The position numbers and the translations under genes were made by a program. Positions 45,083 through 56,147 of a stretch of DNA of 64,000 bases are shown piece after piece. Positions within the stretch are counted from its first letter, which is position 1, and each line of letters opens with the position of its first letter. The notes below the pieces were generated by a model. That model saw nothing but the letters and a program-made list of their open reading frames with translations, was not told the origin of the DNA and ran no database searches. The DNA is from Yamagishiella unicocca (lineage: Eukaryota; Chlorophyta; Chlorophyceae; Chlamydomonadales; Volvocaceae), in the NCBI GenBank assembly GCA_003116995.1, contig BDSL01000084.1, forward strand, positions 372,001 through 436,000, given 5' to 3'.

Positions 45083-45146
45083 GAATGCGAGCGGTTGCGC
45101 GACGAACGTCTTCGCTACGAGACCTGGTTCGATCCCAGGCACATTC
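45083..45146 (+). other. tRNA-like fold upstream of array gene 2
   Basis: A perfect T-arm (CCTGG-TTCGATC-CCAGG, 45123-45139) is followed by CACATTC, which pairs at six of seven positions with GAATGCG at 45083-45089. The span is only 64 nt and no proper D or anticodon arm is evident, so this is a relic or coincidence rather than a functional tRNA. Confidence 0.35.
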
Positions 45147-45228
45147 GCTGGTCTGCGTCGACAGTTACGATTCCCATTACGAACGCATATGCCTTGCGTA
45201 TAGCATCTTACTTTTATCAAATTTATGT

Positions 45229-45234
45229 TATAAA
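45229..45234 (+). promoter_or_regulatory. TATA box of array gene 2
   Basis: TATAAA 120 bp upstream of the ATG, in the same context as in units 1 and 3. Confidence 0.7.
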
Positions 45235-45353
45235 GCCCATGGGTGCACATCTTTCAGTACTCTCATCCTGTCATCTCTCGTTGCGGTCGTTGCTACTACT
45301 CGGGTAGTTACTCCTGTACCCATACAGCTGCGTCATCACCGCCTTCATCGAAC

Positions 45354-48300
45354 ATGAGGTCATTCCCGCTCATCGCCGCTCTGCTGGCGGCTGCTATGGG
45401 ATGCGCGATTGCAGGTGGGTACATATAGGGCCACATCTAAGTCACGCATGCTGTGCCTGATGTGATGGTAACGCGTGCTCAGCCGCCGGACCGATCTGGA
45501 CCGTTCCGCGGCGCGATCTTCGGCATCCTGCACCAACACATCGTGATCCCACTGTTTGATAACGTTATAAATACCTTTGGGTGCGAACGAGATGACATCG
45601 CTGGCATTGCGTGCAGTCGGGCATTAACAAGTTGCTTCCACACCTGCCTACCTATTCTGTCGGGCACGCAGGAACCTTTGTCCGACAGTCTGGCTAGCAC
45701 GCGTTAAACTTGTATTGAATAACCATGTTTATATTTAATTAATACCTATATTCAGCGCGCCGGCCTAGGCCAGCGGTTCGTCTAGTGGCGTTGGCGTACA
45801 CTATTTATGCCACCTAAAATGCCCTGGTCTCCTTTGGATTGCCAATGTCTTGCATGTATTGAAATATGGCTTGCGCTGCTGTCGTCGTTCATTGTTCGTC
45901 AGCCCCCCCTCCCTTTTACCGGTGAGTGAGCTGTACAGCAGCAGGGCGGAATACTGATTTGTGCCGTAGCCTTGCAGGGTGCAGACCTGTGTTCAAATGT
46001 GAAATGGATCGCACTCACTTCATACAAGCAGCCGGCTTCGCCTGTTGCCACGTGTTGCTGCGTTTATGCGTACTATTACTCCTGCTTCCGGTGCAGGTAC
46101 ATCTCCGTGTCCACCTATAACGCTACCGCAAATGTCACCCAAATCGCCGCCTGGGAGTTCGCCAACCTAAAGAACGTAAGCAGTAAGCATTTCCTACCTG
46201 CGATGGGACTTGGGGTGCATGGGTTTCTTCCAGGGCCCCGCCTTCTTGTGAACAAGCTCGGTGCACCCGAATAAAGTGAACCTGGCGAGCGTGGTGGTAT
46301 CATGCTGCATCCTCGCGTGCAGCTGCCGAGGGCTTGGGAGCCCTTGCCTTTCCGCTGGCGTCGGCTTTGCCCAGTTGGCGTCGCCTTACTTCATCCGTCG
46401 CCCACCCAGCCGGACTTACGCTCCTCGCCCGCATCGGTGCTCGCAGAACTGCTCCAAGACCTACGCTGCTGCGACAACCGGCATCAACGTCAACTACTTG
46501 CCGAAGACCAACTGGGGGCAGTTCGTGAAGGTGGGCAACGCCAACGGAAGCTATACATCTCACTAATACATGGACGGCATCTCACCCAGTGGTCCAGCAA
46601 TGTCCTGCCGGCGCTAATCAGTGGGTTTTAAACCAATACTAGTTAGAGGGCCGTTAGGTACATCGCAGACACTAAAGCAGGCAACGTCATTGTCACTATC
46701 GTACGTACTCATTCAGATGCGCCGTGTCTGCATCCCCACTTCTGTCCCTGGCTTTCTGAAATGCTCGCTCCGTGCGCGTGTTTGCATCCCCGTTTCCGTC
46801 CCTGGTTTCAGGTGATTGACTTTGTCAACATGGCCAACTACACGACCTACAAGACCTGCGACGACCTGTTCGTCAGGAAGGCCCTCATCAACAGGTAAGG
46901 AGGGACTTGGAACTGAGATAGGCGCTTGACCCGCATTGTTTGGTCCGCCTGATGGGCACGGCAACAGTTACTACTTCTACCTAGATAGCCAACCAGTAGT
47001 GTCCGTCCAATCCTGCGATGCAGTTTCGTAACCGGCAAGGCGCACGCCCTAGTTCCTGCGACCGCCACCACCAAGCGCCTGGACACGCTGCCGGACAACG
47101 TCATCTTCCATATCGGCCTGGTGAGTGGGTGGCAGACCAGCGCAACCCAAACGAAGAGGCATGTTGTAGAAACGGTTTCAGTGGGGCTCAGACCATAATG
47201 AGGTAAATAGAGCTGTGGTGAGCATCGTCTTACATGCATTGGAAGATTTACATAGCTAGCTGGCCCATTTCTTGACGTACGATGGGTCGATGGCAATATA
47301 TCTCCATGAGGCAGGCAGACGTTATAACCAGTTCAGCCAGTGCAACCTCCTCGTACTGCCTGCTGGTGTCGAACAATGCACTTCTCGTCTGGACCTTGCT
47401 TATGGTGTGGTGACGGATGCCCGCAGAGCAACACCACGAGCGACACACAGATGGTGACCCTGCGCACCAACCTCATGACCCAGTTCGCCGGTAAGACCTT
47501 TCAAACTACAATGGTCTGGGGCGGCCCTTGTTACTACGACACTAGTGAACCGTTACTGCGGAAGGGTACAGGGACCCAAAGTCGACTTTTCCCCCCGTCG
47601 TTTTTGCGGTTGTTGTTGTGGTTGGGGTTGTTGCGGTTGGGGTGCATGGTTATAGTGACCCACTTTACTTTGGGGGTCGGAGTGACCACATGATCCAATC
47701 GCGTTCGTTACCTTCGTGACACTTTCTATCCAGTTCACACAAAGGACTCGTAGATAATCTCTTTGGTTAGAGTACGCTAGCTGCTGCTATTTGCTTTAAC
47801 GCGAAACGGATGCTCCCGTGCCTGCAGGTGCCAGCGTCCTGAACTACCTGCCAGGGATCTTCCTCACCAACAGCACCGTAACCCCTAGCAACAACCACAA
47901 CCACGGTGCGCCTAACTAATGTAACCCAGGTTAATTTCTTGACTCAGCAGTAGGGAGCATGGCTGCGGTTTCGCATCTACTTGCTTGGCGTACTTTCTGA
48001 TTGCTTGGCGACAGACGCGCGCTTGCCTTGCTCGTCCCAACCGACCATTCCCTGCGGCACCTGAATGGCATCCAAGTCTCAGCTCATCCGAAACCGTGAA
48101 CACATCGTTTTGTGTCGCTTTTACGTTTGCCCACGCAGCCAACATCCTGGTGTCCGCCAGCGCCCACACGAACGTTGCGTACTACTACTTCAAGAACGGC
48201 AACGGCGGCAACGTCCCCATCCTGCCACTGTACTCGCAAATCAAGGCAAGTGTATCGGCGGTGCCCCCCTGGCTTGCTTACTGCTGGGTAGTGCTAGTTC

Positions 48301-48985
48301 GGGTCACGCCACAAGTCACAGCGACGGATGTCCGTGCCCCTGCTTTTTTATTACTCCTAACACCAAACGGTATTTTCTGCCCGGAAATGCGCGCTAGCTA
48401 GCTGGTAGTTCTAGATACGTACGGCTAGACACATAGGGAGAGCTAGACCTTGAGGTTCCATGTGGCATGTAGTAGTTCAGCGCTACACGCCCCCACCGCT
48501 ATGCCCATCCCATTCACCATACCCACGCATCCCCATGTTTTGCCACCGTCTGCTGCGCGCAGGCTCTGCAGCCCACTGGCGGCAGGGTAAGCAGGAGGGA
48601 GCGTGCTTGTCAAAACGTTTGAGCAGGATCGGGTGGCTCGTTTTGCATGGCGGGATGGGGCGATCCTTCTCTTCCAGGCAACGACCTAATTGGCTGAGGC
48701 TCACGTCCTTGCTCGTCAGCTAGGTAGCCATCATGATGGAATATAAAAGCTTTCCGATCTCGCTATGTATGTCATCTGGCACGATAGCTGCCACACACAG
48801 ATGCACTCAGCCACCACCGTACGCATATAACATTTGTGGTACTTGTTACAGTTGGGCTCCGGTCGCTGAAATAGGTAGATGTCGCGTTCACTCACTTTCT
48901 TGGCGCTTGCTTCCCGACCAATGCCCGTTTCACCTCCGTCCCATGCATGCAGGACTCGGAGTTCGTGGGCCTGAAGGTCAAGTAA
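45354..48985 (+). CDS. Secreted N-glycoprotein, array copy 2
   Basis: Exons 45354-45414, 45903-45921, 46097-46175, 46447-46530, 46812-46894, 47024-47120 (or from 46968), 47427-47490, 47828-47905, 48139-48245, 48563-48586 and 48953-48985. The protein is nearly identical to copy 1, with the same signal peptide, 19-nt microexon and GC-AG intron. At the sixth exon the upstream acceptor (46968) would frameshift into TAA because one CGAT is missing. The downstream acceptor (GATGCAG at 47023) is in phase and restores a full frame of 242 aa, 20 residues shorter than copy 1. The gene is therefore either intact with the later acceptor or a recent pseudogene. Intron 7 carries an insertion of about 150 bp (about 47546-47697) absent from the other copies. 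Confidence 0.8.
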
Positions 48986-49083
48986 GGACCTCGCGCCATC
49001 TGGAAAGAAGTGCGCACATGACGGTGGACTGAGCGAGTGCGCATTGTGCAGCCGGCCACATCCATCCATCCATCCATCGGATA

Positions 49084-49088
49084 TGTAA
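49084..49088 (+). promoter_or_regulatory. Poly(A) signal TGTAA of array gene 2
   Basis: TGTAA 99 nt after the stop codon, same context as copy 1. Copy 3 has CTTAA at this place. Confidence 0.65.
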
Positions 49089-50502
49089 CCAGTGCCGCCG
49101 CTGTGAAGCCTGGCGAGCTGTTCGACAGGACACGTGTCATCTGCGGACCTGGCTAGGCGTATCCTCTGTTTATGGCGCTTGCTGGGAACGCAGGACGGTA
49201 AACCACCTTCGTCGAAATGGCGAATGTGCATCAGGGAATCAGCAGGGATGCCGTTGCTTGCAAAACGAAGGGCACGCCTAGCCGGGGCGGGGCGGGTTTT
49301 GGGTTGACGTATGCAGTTAGTGTTGTTTTCCGAACGAGGGGCAGTAGCTGCGAATAAGCATGGATAAGTACCAGTAGTAGTAACTAAATACAATGGGCTC
49401 AACACCCTAAGATAGAGGCATTGAGTGCATCGCTCGGGCAAGGATTGCCGCGTTTGTGGCTGCTTTTCGTGGTAGATGATGTTGCTAAGTCGCATGTGGG
49501 CCCAAAGCCCCACCAAGCGGGTGCGCGCGGATGGCAGCAAGCCGGGGTTGATGGCCGCGTCGTTAGTAATTAGCAGGTAGTTGTTGCTGTGAGCTCCAAT
49601 GCGCTCCAGACGAAACGTGTAAATGTTAGAGCTTGTTGGCTCGTTATGACCCCTTGCTTGCTCGGATGCTGTGCTGTGCTGTGGCACGACCACAACAAGT
49701 CAACCCTCGGCACATTGCACTGTCTCTGTCTGCTGGCGATGCACCTACACATACATCTGTAGTTGCATAAGGTTACAAAATGCCAGGCATTTTGTTCCCC
49801 ATGATAGTGAACGCCGACGCGGCTGGCGGCTTCGTGTACGCCTATTAGATGATGCGGTGCCATTCACAGCTTTCATCCGCCGGACGTGCAGGCTCCAATC
49901 CGCAGCCGAGCGCAATAATTCCAATACAGTGTCCCTTGGCCATTAGTTCAGCTCAGGAGGGCACGGTCAGGTACTACCGACGACGATCAGCTGCGTACTT
50001 AAACGGCCACAGTACCATCACCATCGCCCCATGCATGTGGAAGTCAAAGCGTAGTTTGTTGCCCGCCTAACAAACAAAGCGACATGGTCATGGAGAGCGA
50101 GTTATTACGGTGATGAGCAACCGCCTGACTTCCAGCTGAGTGGGCATTACCACTGTCTGTGAAGTAAAGACTGCTGCAAGATAGACTATGTTTCCGTTGG
50201 CTGGGATCAGTTGGGATCGGTTGGGATCGCTTACTTGGGATCCGTTGGGTCGTGTTGGGTGAAGTAGTCTAGCCGTGAGCGCTTTGCGTTTTCTTCTCTA
50301 TGCTCTTATCAGGTAGGATCATGGCTGGCTGGATCGCGTCGTCCGTCTTCGGGCAGCCCGATGTAGGCGCACGTCCAACTCGCGTCGTACCTCCTGGCGC
50401 CCACCACAGCCCTGTCGATGCACTTCATTTTGCTGGATCATAGAAGGCTATAAGCGCTGTCTGAAAGCGGGCGATTACGCGACGAGCGTGTTTGCTACGA
50501 GA

Positions 50503-50519
50503 CCTGGTTCGATCCCAGG
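50503..50519 (+). other. tRNA-like T-arm upstream of array gene 3
   Basis: Perfect CCTGG-TTCGATC-CCAGG arm at the same place as in unit 2, followed by CACATTC. Confidence 0.35.
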
Positions 50520-50611
50520 CACATTCACTGGTCTGCTGCGTCGACAGTTACGATTCCCATTACGAACGCATATGCCTTGCGTATAGCATCTTACTGTTAT
50601 CAAATTTGTGT

Positions 50612-50617
50612 TATAAA
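50612..50617 (+). promoter_or_regulatory. TATA box of array gene 3
   Basis: TATAAA 120 bp upstream of the ATG, conserved in all three units. Confidence 0.7.
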
Positions 50618-50736
50618 GCCCATAGGTGCATATCTTTCAGTACTCTCTTCCTGTCATCTCTCGTCACGGTCGTTGCTACTACTCGGGTAGTTACTCCTGT
50701 TCCCATCCAGCTGCGTCATCACCGCCTTCATCGAAC

Positions 50737-53700
50737 ATGAGGTCATTCCCGCTCATCGCCGCTCTGCTGGCGGCTGCTATGGGATGCGCGATTGCAGGTG
50801 GGTACATATAGGGCCACATCTAAGTCACGCATGCTGTGCCTGATGTGATGGTAACGCGTGCTCAGCCGCCGGACCGATCTGGACCGTTCCGCGGCGCGAT
50901 CTTCGGCATCCTGCACCAACACATCGTGATCCCACTGTTTGATAACGTTATAAATACCTTTGGGTGCGAACGAGATGACATCGCTGGCATTGCGTGCAGT
51001 CGGGCATTAGCAAGTTGCTTCCACTCCTGCCTACCTATTCTGTCGGGCACGCAGCAACCTTTGTCCGACAGTCTGGCTAGCACGCGTTAAATTTGTATTG
51101 AATAACCATGTTTATATTTGATACATACCTATACTCAGCGCGCCGGCCTAGGCCACGCGGTTCGTCTAGTGGCGTTGGCGTACATTATTTAATGTGCCCT
51201 GGTCTCCTTCGGATTGCCAATGTCTTGCATGTATTGAAATATGTCGTCCGAAATACTCAATAAAAAAGAGTCTGACTTCGTTCGGTTCGCCCTCCCTCGT
51301 CCGTACGTGTCTGGCTTGCGCTGCTGTCGTCGTTCATTGCTCGTCAGCCCCCCCTCCCTTCTACCGGTGAGTGAGCTGTACAGCAGCAGGGCGGGATACT
51401 GGTTTGTGCCGTAGCCTTGCAGGGTGCAGACCTGCGTTCAAATGTGAAATGGATCGCACTCACTTCATACAAGCAGCCGGCTTCGCCTGTTGTCACGCGT
51501 TGCTGCGTTTATGCGTACTACTACTCCTGCCTCCGGTGCAGGTACATCTCCGTGTCCACCTATAACACTACCGCAAACGTCACCCAAATTGCCGCCTGGG
51601 AATTCGCCAACCTAAAGAACGTAAGCAGTAAGCATTTCCTACGTACCTGCAATGGGACTTGGGGTGCATGGGTTTCTATCAGGGCCCCGCCCTCTTGTGA
51701 ACGAGCTCGGTGCACCCGAATAAAGTGGACCCGGCGAGCGTGGTTGCATCATGTTGCATCCTCGCGTGCAGCTGCCCAGGGCTGGGGAGCTCTTGCCTTT
51801 CCGCTGGCGTCGGCTTTGCCCAGTTGGCGTCGCCTTACTTCATCCGTCACCCACCCAGCCGAACTTACGCTCCTCGCCCGCATCGGTGCTCGCAGAACTG
51901 CTCCAAGACCTACGCTGCTGCGACGACCGGCATCAACGTCAACTACTTGCCGAAGACCAACTGGGGGCAGTTCATTAAGGTGGGCAACGCCAACGGAAGC
52001 TTTTCATATCATTCATACATGGACGGCATCTCACCCAGTGGTCCAGCATTGTCCGGCCGGCGTAGGGGTATCTATTACAGTGGGTTATAAACCAATACTG
52101 TATTCGTAGGGGTATCTATTACAGTGGGTTATAAACCAATACTGTATATACTATATATAAACCAATTCTACCTATTGGTCTGGAACCCACTGTAATCGGT
52201 ACAACAACTAGTTACGCAGGGCCGTTAGGTGCATCGCAGACACTAAAGCAGGCAACGTGATTGTCACTATCGTACGTACTCACTCAGATGCGCCGTGTTT
52301 GCATCCCCACTTCTGTCCCTGGCTTTAGGAAATGCTCACTCCGTGCGCGTGTTTGCATCCCCGCTTACGTTCCTGGTTTCAGGTGATTGACTTTGTCAAC
52401 ATGGCCAACTACACGACCTACAAGACCTGCGACGACCTGTTCGTCCGGAAGGCCCTCATCAACAGGTAAGGAGGGACTTGGAACTGAGATACGTCTCTTG
52501 ACCCCATTCGTTGTTTGGTCCGCCTGATGTGCACGGTAACAGTTACTACTTTTACCTAGATAGCCAACCAGTAGTGTCCGTCCAATCCTGCGATGCAGTT
52601 TCGTAACCGGCAAGGCGCACGCCCTAGTTCCTGCGACCGCCACCACCAAGCGCCTGGACACGCTGCCGGACAACGTCATCTTCCATATCGGCCTGGTGAG
52701 TGGGTGGCAGACCACGAGACCAGCGCAACCCAAACGAAAAGACATGTAGTAACTGTATGTTACAGTGGGGCACAGACCATAATGAGATAAATAGAGCTTT
52801 GGGGAGCATCATCTTACATATGTTGGAAGATTGTACGTAGCTGACCCATTTCTTGACGATGGGTCGATGGCAATAATCGCTATGAGGCAGGCAGACGTTA
52901 TAACCGCTTCAGCCAGTGCACCCCCCTCTTACTTCCTGCTGGTGTCGAACAATGCACTAACTTCTCGTCTCGACCTTGCTTATGGCGTGGTGACGGATGC
53001 CCGCAGAGCAACACTACGAGCGACACCCAGATGGTGACCCTGCGCACCAACCTCATGACTCAATTCGCCGGTAAGACATTTTGCACTACAATGGTCTGGG
53101 GCCAGGGTGGGGCCAGTTACTGCGACACTAGGGGGCGCGCGTTCGTTACCTTCGTTACAACAACCTTACTTCGTGACACTTTCCCTCCAGTCCATCGTCA
53201 CACATAGGACTCGTAGATTATCTCGGTGGTAAGAATACGCTAGCTGCTACTATTTGCTTGAACGTACGCGAAACGGATGCTCCCGTGCCTGCAGGTGCCA
53301 GCGTCCTGAACTACCTGCCAGGGATCTTCCTCACCAACAGCACCGTAACCCCTAGCAACAACCACAACCACGGTGCGCCTAACTAATGTAACCCAGGTTA
53401 ATTTCTTGACTCAGCAGTAGGGAGCATGGCTGCGGTTTCGCATCTACTTGCTTGGCGTACTTTCTGATTGCTTGGCGACAGACGCGCGCTGGCCTTGCTC
53501 GTCCCAACCGACCGTTCCCTGCGGCACCTGAATGGCGTCCCAAGTCTCAGCTCAGCCGAAACCGTGAACACATCGTTTTGTGTCGCTTTTACGTTTGTCC
53601 ACGCAGCCAACATCATGGTGTCCGCCAGCGCCCACACGAACGTTGCGTACTACTACTTCAAGAACGGCAATGGCGGCAACGTCCCCATCCTGCCATTGTA

Positions 53701-54597
53701 CTCGCAAATCAAGGCAAGTGTATCGGTGTGCCCTTTCTGTGCTTTCATGACGGGTGCAATGATGGGTGTTTCGGAGAAGACCGTGGCTTACTGCTGGGTA
53801 GTTACTAGTTAGGGTCACGCCACAATTCACAGCGACGGATGTCAGCGGGCTCAAGATTTCCGTTCCCCTGCATGAGAACCAAACGGTATTTGCTGCTGTC
53901 CGAAATGTAGCTGGCAGGGCTCGACACGCAGGGCCAGACACGTAGGGCCAGACACGTAGACACGTAGGGCAGATAAATACATGCATTGTTTCCGTCTCTT
54001 TCGTCTCCTTCAGTGTCAGGCGATGTGTCCGATGGTTTTACCTTCTGATCTGGAACCCACTGCCGCTCCCATTTACCGTACCCCCATGTGTTGCCACCGT
54101 CTGCTGCGCGCAGGCTCTGCAGCCCACTGGTGGCAGGGTAAGCAGGAGGGAGGGTGGGAAAAATTGTCTGCGTGGCGGGATGATGATGCCAGGTAACGAC
54201 CGTATGTAGCTCACGTCCTTGCTCGCCAGCTAGGTAGTCATCGACGTGAAGCCCAAACGATTCCCCATCTCAGTCTCAGCGTCCGGCAATGTGCCGGGTG
54301 ATTCTGCTTTCTATTCTGGAACCCGCAGTGATGAGTGTCCCGAGTAGCTCTCACAATAACGACCATGTTCGGCACTGATGCATTTAGCCGTTACCGTGCA
54401 ATTGCAACTCCGATCGATCTTGGTCGATCGGTTGTGGTACAGTACGTAATTAAAGCTCGATGAGCTGAGTCACTGACTGCATCGAGATAGAACTTGCTAC
54501 CACTCGCTTTCTTGACGCTTGCTTCCCGGCCAATGCCCTATTCACCTCCGTCCCATGCATGCAGGACTCGGAGTTCGTGGGCCTGAAGGTCAAGTAA
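50737..54597 (+). CDS. Secreted N-glycoprotein, array copy 3
   Basis: Exons 50737-50797, 51348-51366, 51542-51620, 51896-51979, 52383-52465, 52599-52695 (or from 52543), 53007-53070, 53295-53372, 53607-53713, 54114-54137 and 54565-54597. It has the same signal peptide, microexon and GC-AG intron as the other copies. Only a few residues differ (NAT to NTT, FVK to FIK, NILV to NIMV). Like copy 2 it lacks one CGAT, so only the downstream acceptor at 52598 gives an open frame. The TGTAA poly(A) signal of copies 1 and 2 is changed here to CTTAA, so 3'-end formation may differ. Confidence 0.8.
52061..52148. repeat. 44-bp tandem duplication in array gene 3 intron
   Basis: Two copies of a unit starting CGTAGGGGTATCTATTACAG (52061-52104 and 52105-52148). 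Each contains TTACAGTGGGTT, which resembles the reverse complement of the LINE tail. Confidence 0.8.
52172..52197 (+). mobile_element. LINE-tail fragment
   Basis: TTGGTCTGGAACCCACTGTA followed by ATCGG matches the LINE 3' end. It faces the reverse-oriented TTACAGTGGGTT motifs 40-110 bp upstream, so the site can form a hairpin. Confidence 0.6.
53985..54061 (+). mobile_element. LINE-tail fragment in array gene 3
   Basis: GTGTCAGGCGATGTGTCCGA and TTCTGATCTGGAACCCACTG match LINE copy D of unit 1 at the equivalent intron, with flanking deletions. Confidence 0.6.
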
Positions 54598-55178
54598 GGA
54601 CCTCGCGCCATCTGGAAAGAAGCGCGCACATGACGGTGGACTGAGCAAATGCGCATTGTGCACCCGGCCACATTCATCCATCCATCCATCGGATACTTAA
54701 CCAGCGCCGCCGTGAAGCCTGGCGAGCTGCTTGACAGGACACGCCGAGTGTCATCTAGGCGTGTCCTCTGTTTAAGACGCTTGCTGGGAACGCAGGACGG
54801 TAAACCACCTTCGTTGAAATGGCGAATGTGCATCAGGGAGTCAGCAGGGATGCCGTTGCTTGAAAAACGACGGGCACGCCTAGCCGGGAACCGGTTTGGG
54901 GTTGAGGTATGCAGTTAGTGTTGTTTTTCGAACGAGGGGCAGTAGCTGCGAATAAGCATGGATAAGTACCAGTAGTAGTAACTTATACAATTGCTCAACA
55001 CCCTAAGATAGAGATTGAGTGCATCGCTCGGGCAAGGATTGCCGCGTTTGTGGTTGCTTTGTGGTAGATGATGTTGCTAAGTCGCGTGTTGGCCCACAGC
55101 TCCACCGAGCGGGTGCGCGCAGATGGCAGCAAGCCGGGGTTGGTGGCCGCGTCGTTAGTAAGTAGCAGGTAGTTGTTG

Positions 55179-55939
55179 TAACGATTACAGTGGGTTCCAG
55201 ACCAAAAGGTAGAACCATCGGGCGCATCGCCTGACACTGAACAAGACGGAGGAAACAAATACCGACATGCACCGAAACAAAGGCAAACCACCAGAACACC
55301 AAGTTGACAGGCCGTAGGCATACAGAGCAGCAGCCAGCACCCCAGGGGGAATTTGCACTAGAGGCTCCCCTATCAGGAACTGGCCGCCAACCAACCTAAC
55401 AGCCCAGCACCCGACGAACCAGTGAAGCGCCGCAACGATGCAAACATCGGAACCCGCCACCTCTCATCCCATAAGGCACGGACCCCTAGCAGGGCTCAAC
55501 ACGCTTATATAGCCAGAAAGTATGAAGCACGGGAAACCCCGCTCCCCAAGACAACCCGAGCCGATCAGGAATCCACCAGTACCTCAGCCGGTCCCCCGCA
55601 CACAAGGCGACTGGCGACCACCCGCAAGAAAGGATGCCGAGACCCCACTGCATCCCAGCCTTTCTGGGGAAGCCCCAGCGCAGCAAAGCCCCTCAGAAGG
55701 GCCCAAAACTCCACCACCCCACGGCGAACGGCGCGATCCAGAAGACCACTACCCGGAGTAAGAGGGGGACCACCAGCCCCCGCCCTTTTCAAGGCCGCGG
55801 CCATAAAACGGCGCCCCACCTCCATGGCAGTAATAGCCGCCAGGACTACGACATCCCAGACGCAGGACTGTACCCCGATAGGTGCTTGCACCAACCAAAC
55901 TTGCGCCCGTGTCACCCCTGCACCGAGCTGGGTCTCGAG
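55179..55939 (-). mobile_element. LINE copy A, 5'-truncated (761 bp)
   Basis: Minus-strand element with its 3' end at 55179 (reverse of CCCACTGTAATCGTTA). It is flanked by a 9-bp target-site duplication TAGTTGTTG (55170-55178 and 55940-55948); units 1 and 2 show the empty site. The upstream part reads as an open minus-strand frame ending at a TGA near 55568 with blocks such as FWALLRGFAALGLPQKGW and HPFLRVVASRLVCGG, which resemble the C-terminal end of an L1-type reverse-transcriptase ORF. A 3' UTR of about 390 bp follows. It interrupts the 3' flank of array unit 3. Confidence 0.82.
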
Positions 55940-56019
55940 TAGTTGTTGCTGTGGGCTCCAATGCGCTCCAGACAAAAGGTAGTTGTTGCTGTGGGCTCCA
56001 ATGCGCTCCAGACAAAAGA
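55940..56019. repeat. 40-bp tandem duplication of array flank
   Basis: TAGTTGTTGCTGTGGGCTCC and the following 20 bp occur twice, at 55940-55979 and 55980-56019, directly beside the LINE A insertion; units 1 and 2 have one copy. Confidence 0.88.
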
Positions 56020-56147
56020 TGTAAAACGTTGGCTCGTTACGACCGCTTGCTCGCTTGGATGCTGTGATGTGCTGTGGCACGACCACAACAAGTCAACCCT
56101 CGGCACATTGCTCTGTCTCTGTCTGCTGGCGATGCACTACACATACA

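Larger units (their letters stand above)
44301..49695 (+). repeat. Tandem array unit 2 (about 5.4 kb)
   Basis: Second full repeat unit. It begins at the CAAGTCAACCCTCTGCACA stretch and contains the second glycoprotein gene and 3' flank. Confidence 0.92.
49696..56086 (+). repeat. Tandem array unit 3 (about 6.4 kb, with insertion)
   Basis: Third full unit, containing the third glycoprotein gene. It is lengthened by LINE copy A and a 40-bp tandem duplication. Confidence 0.9.

Noticed and set aside
45083..45146. Functional tRNA gene
   Set aside because: The span is only 64 nt, and no D arm or anticodon arm can be drawn; kept only as a tRNA-like motif.
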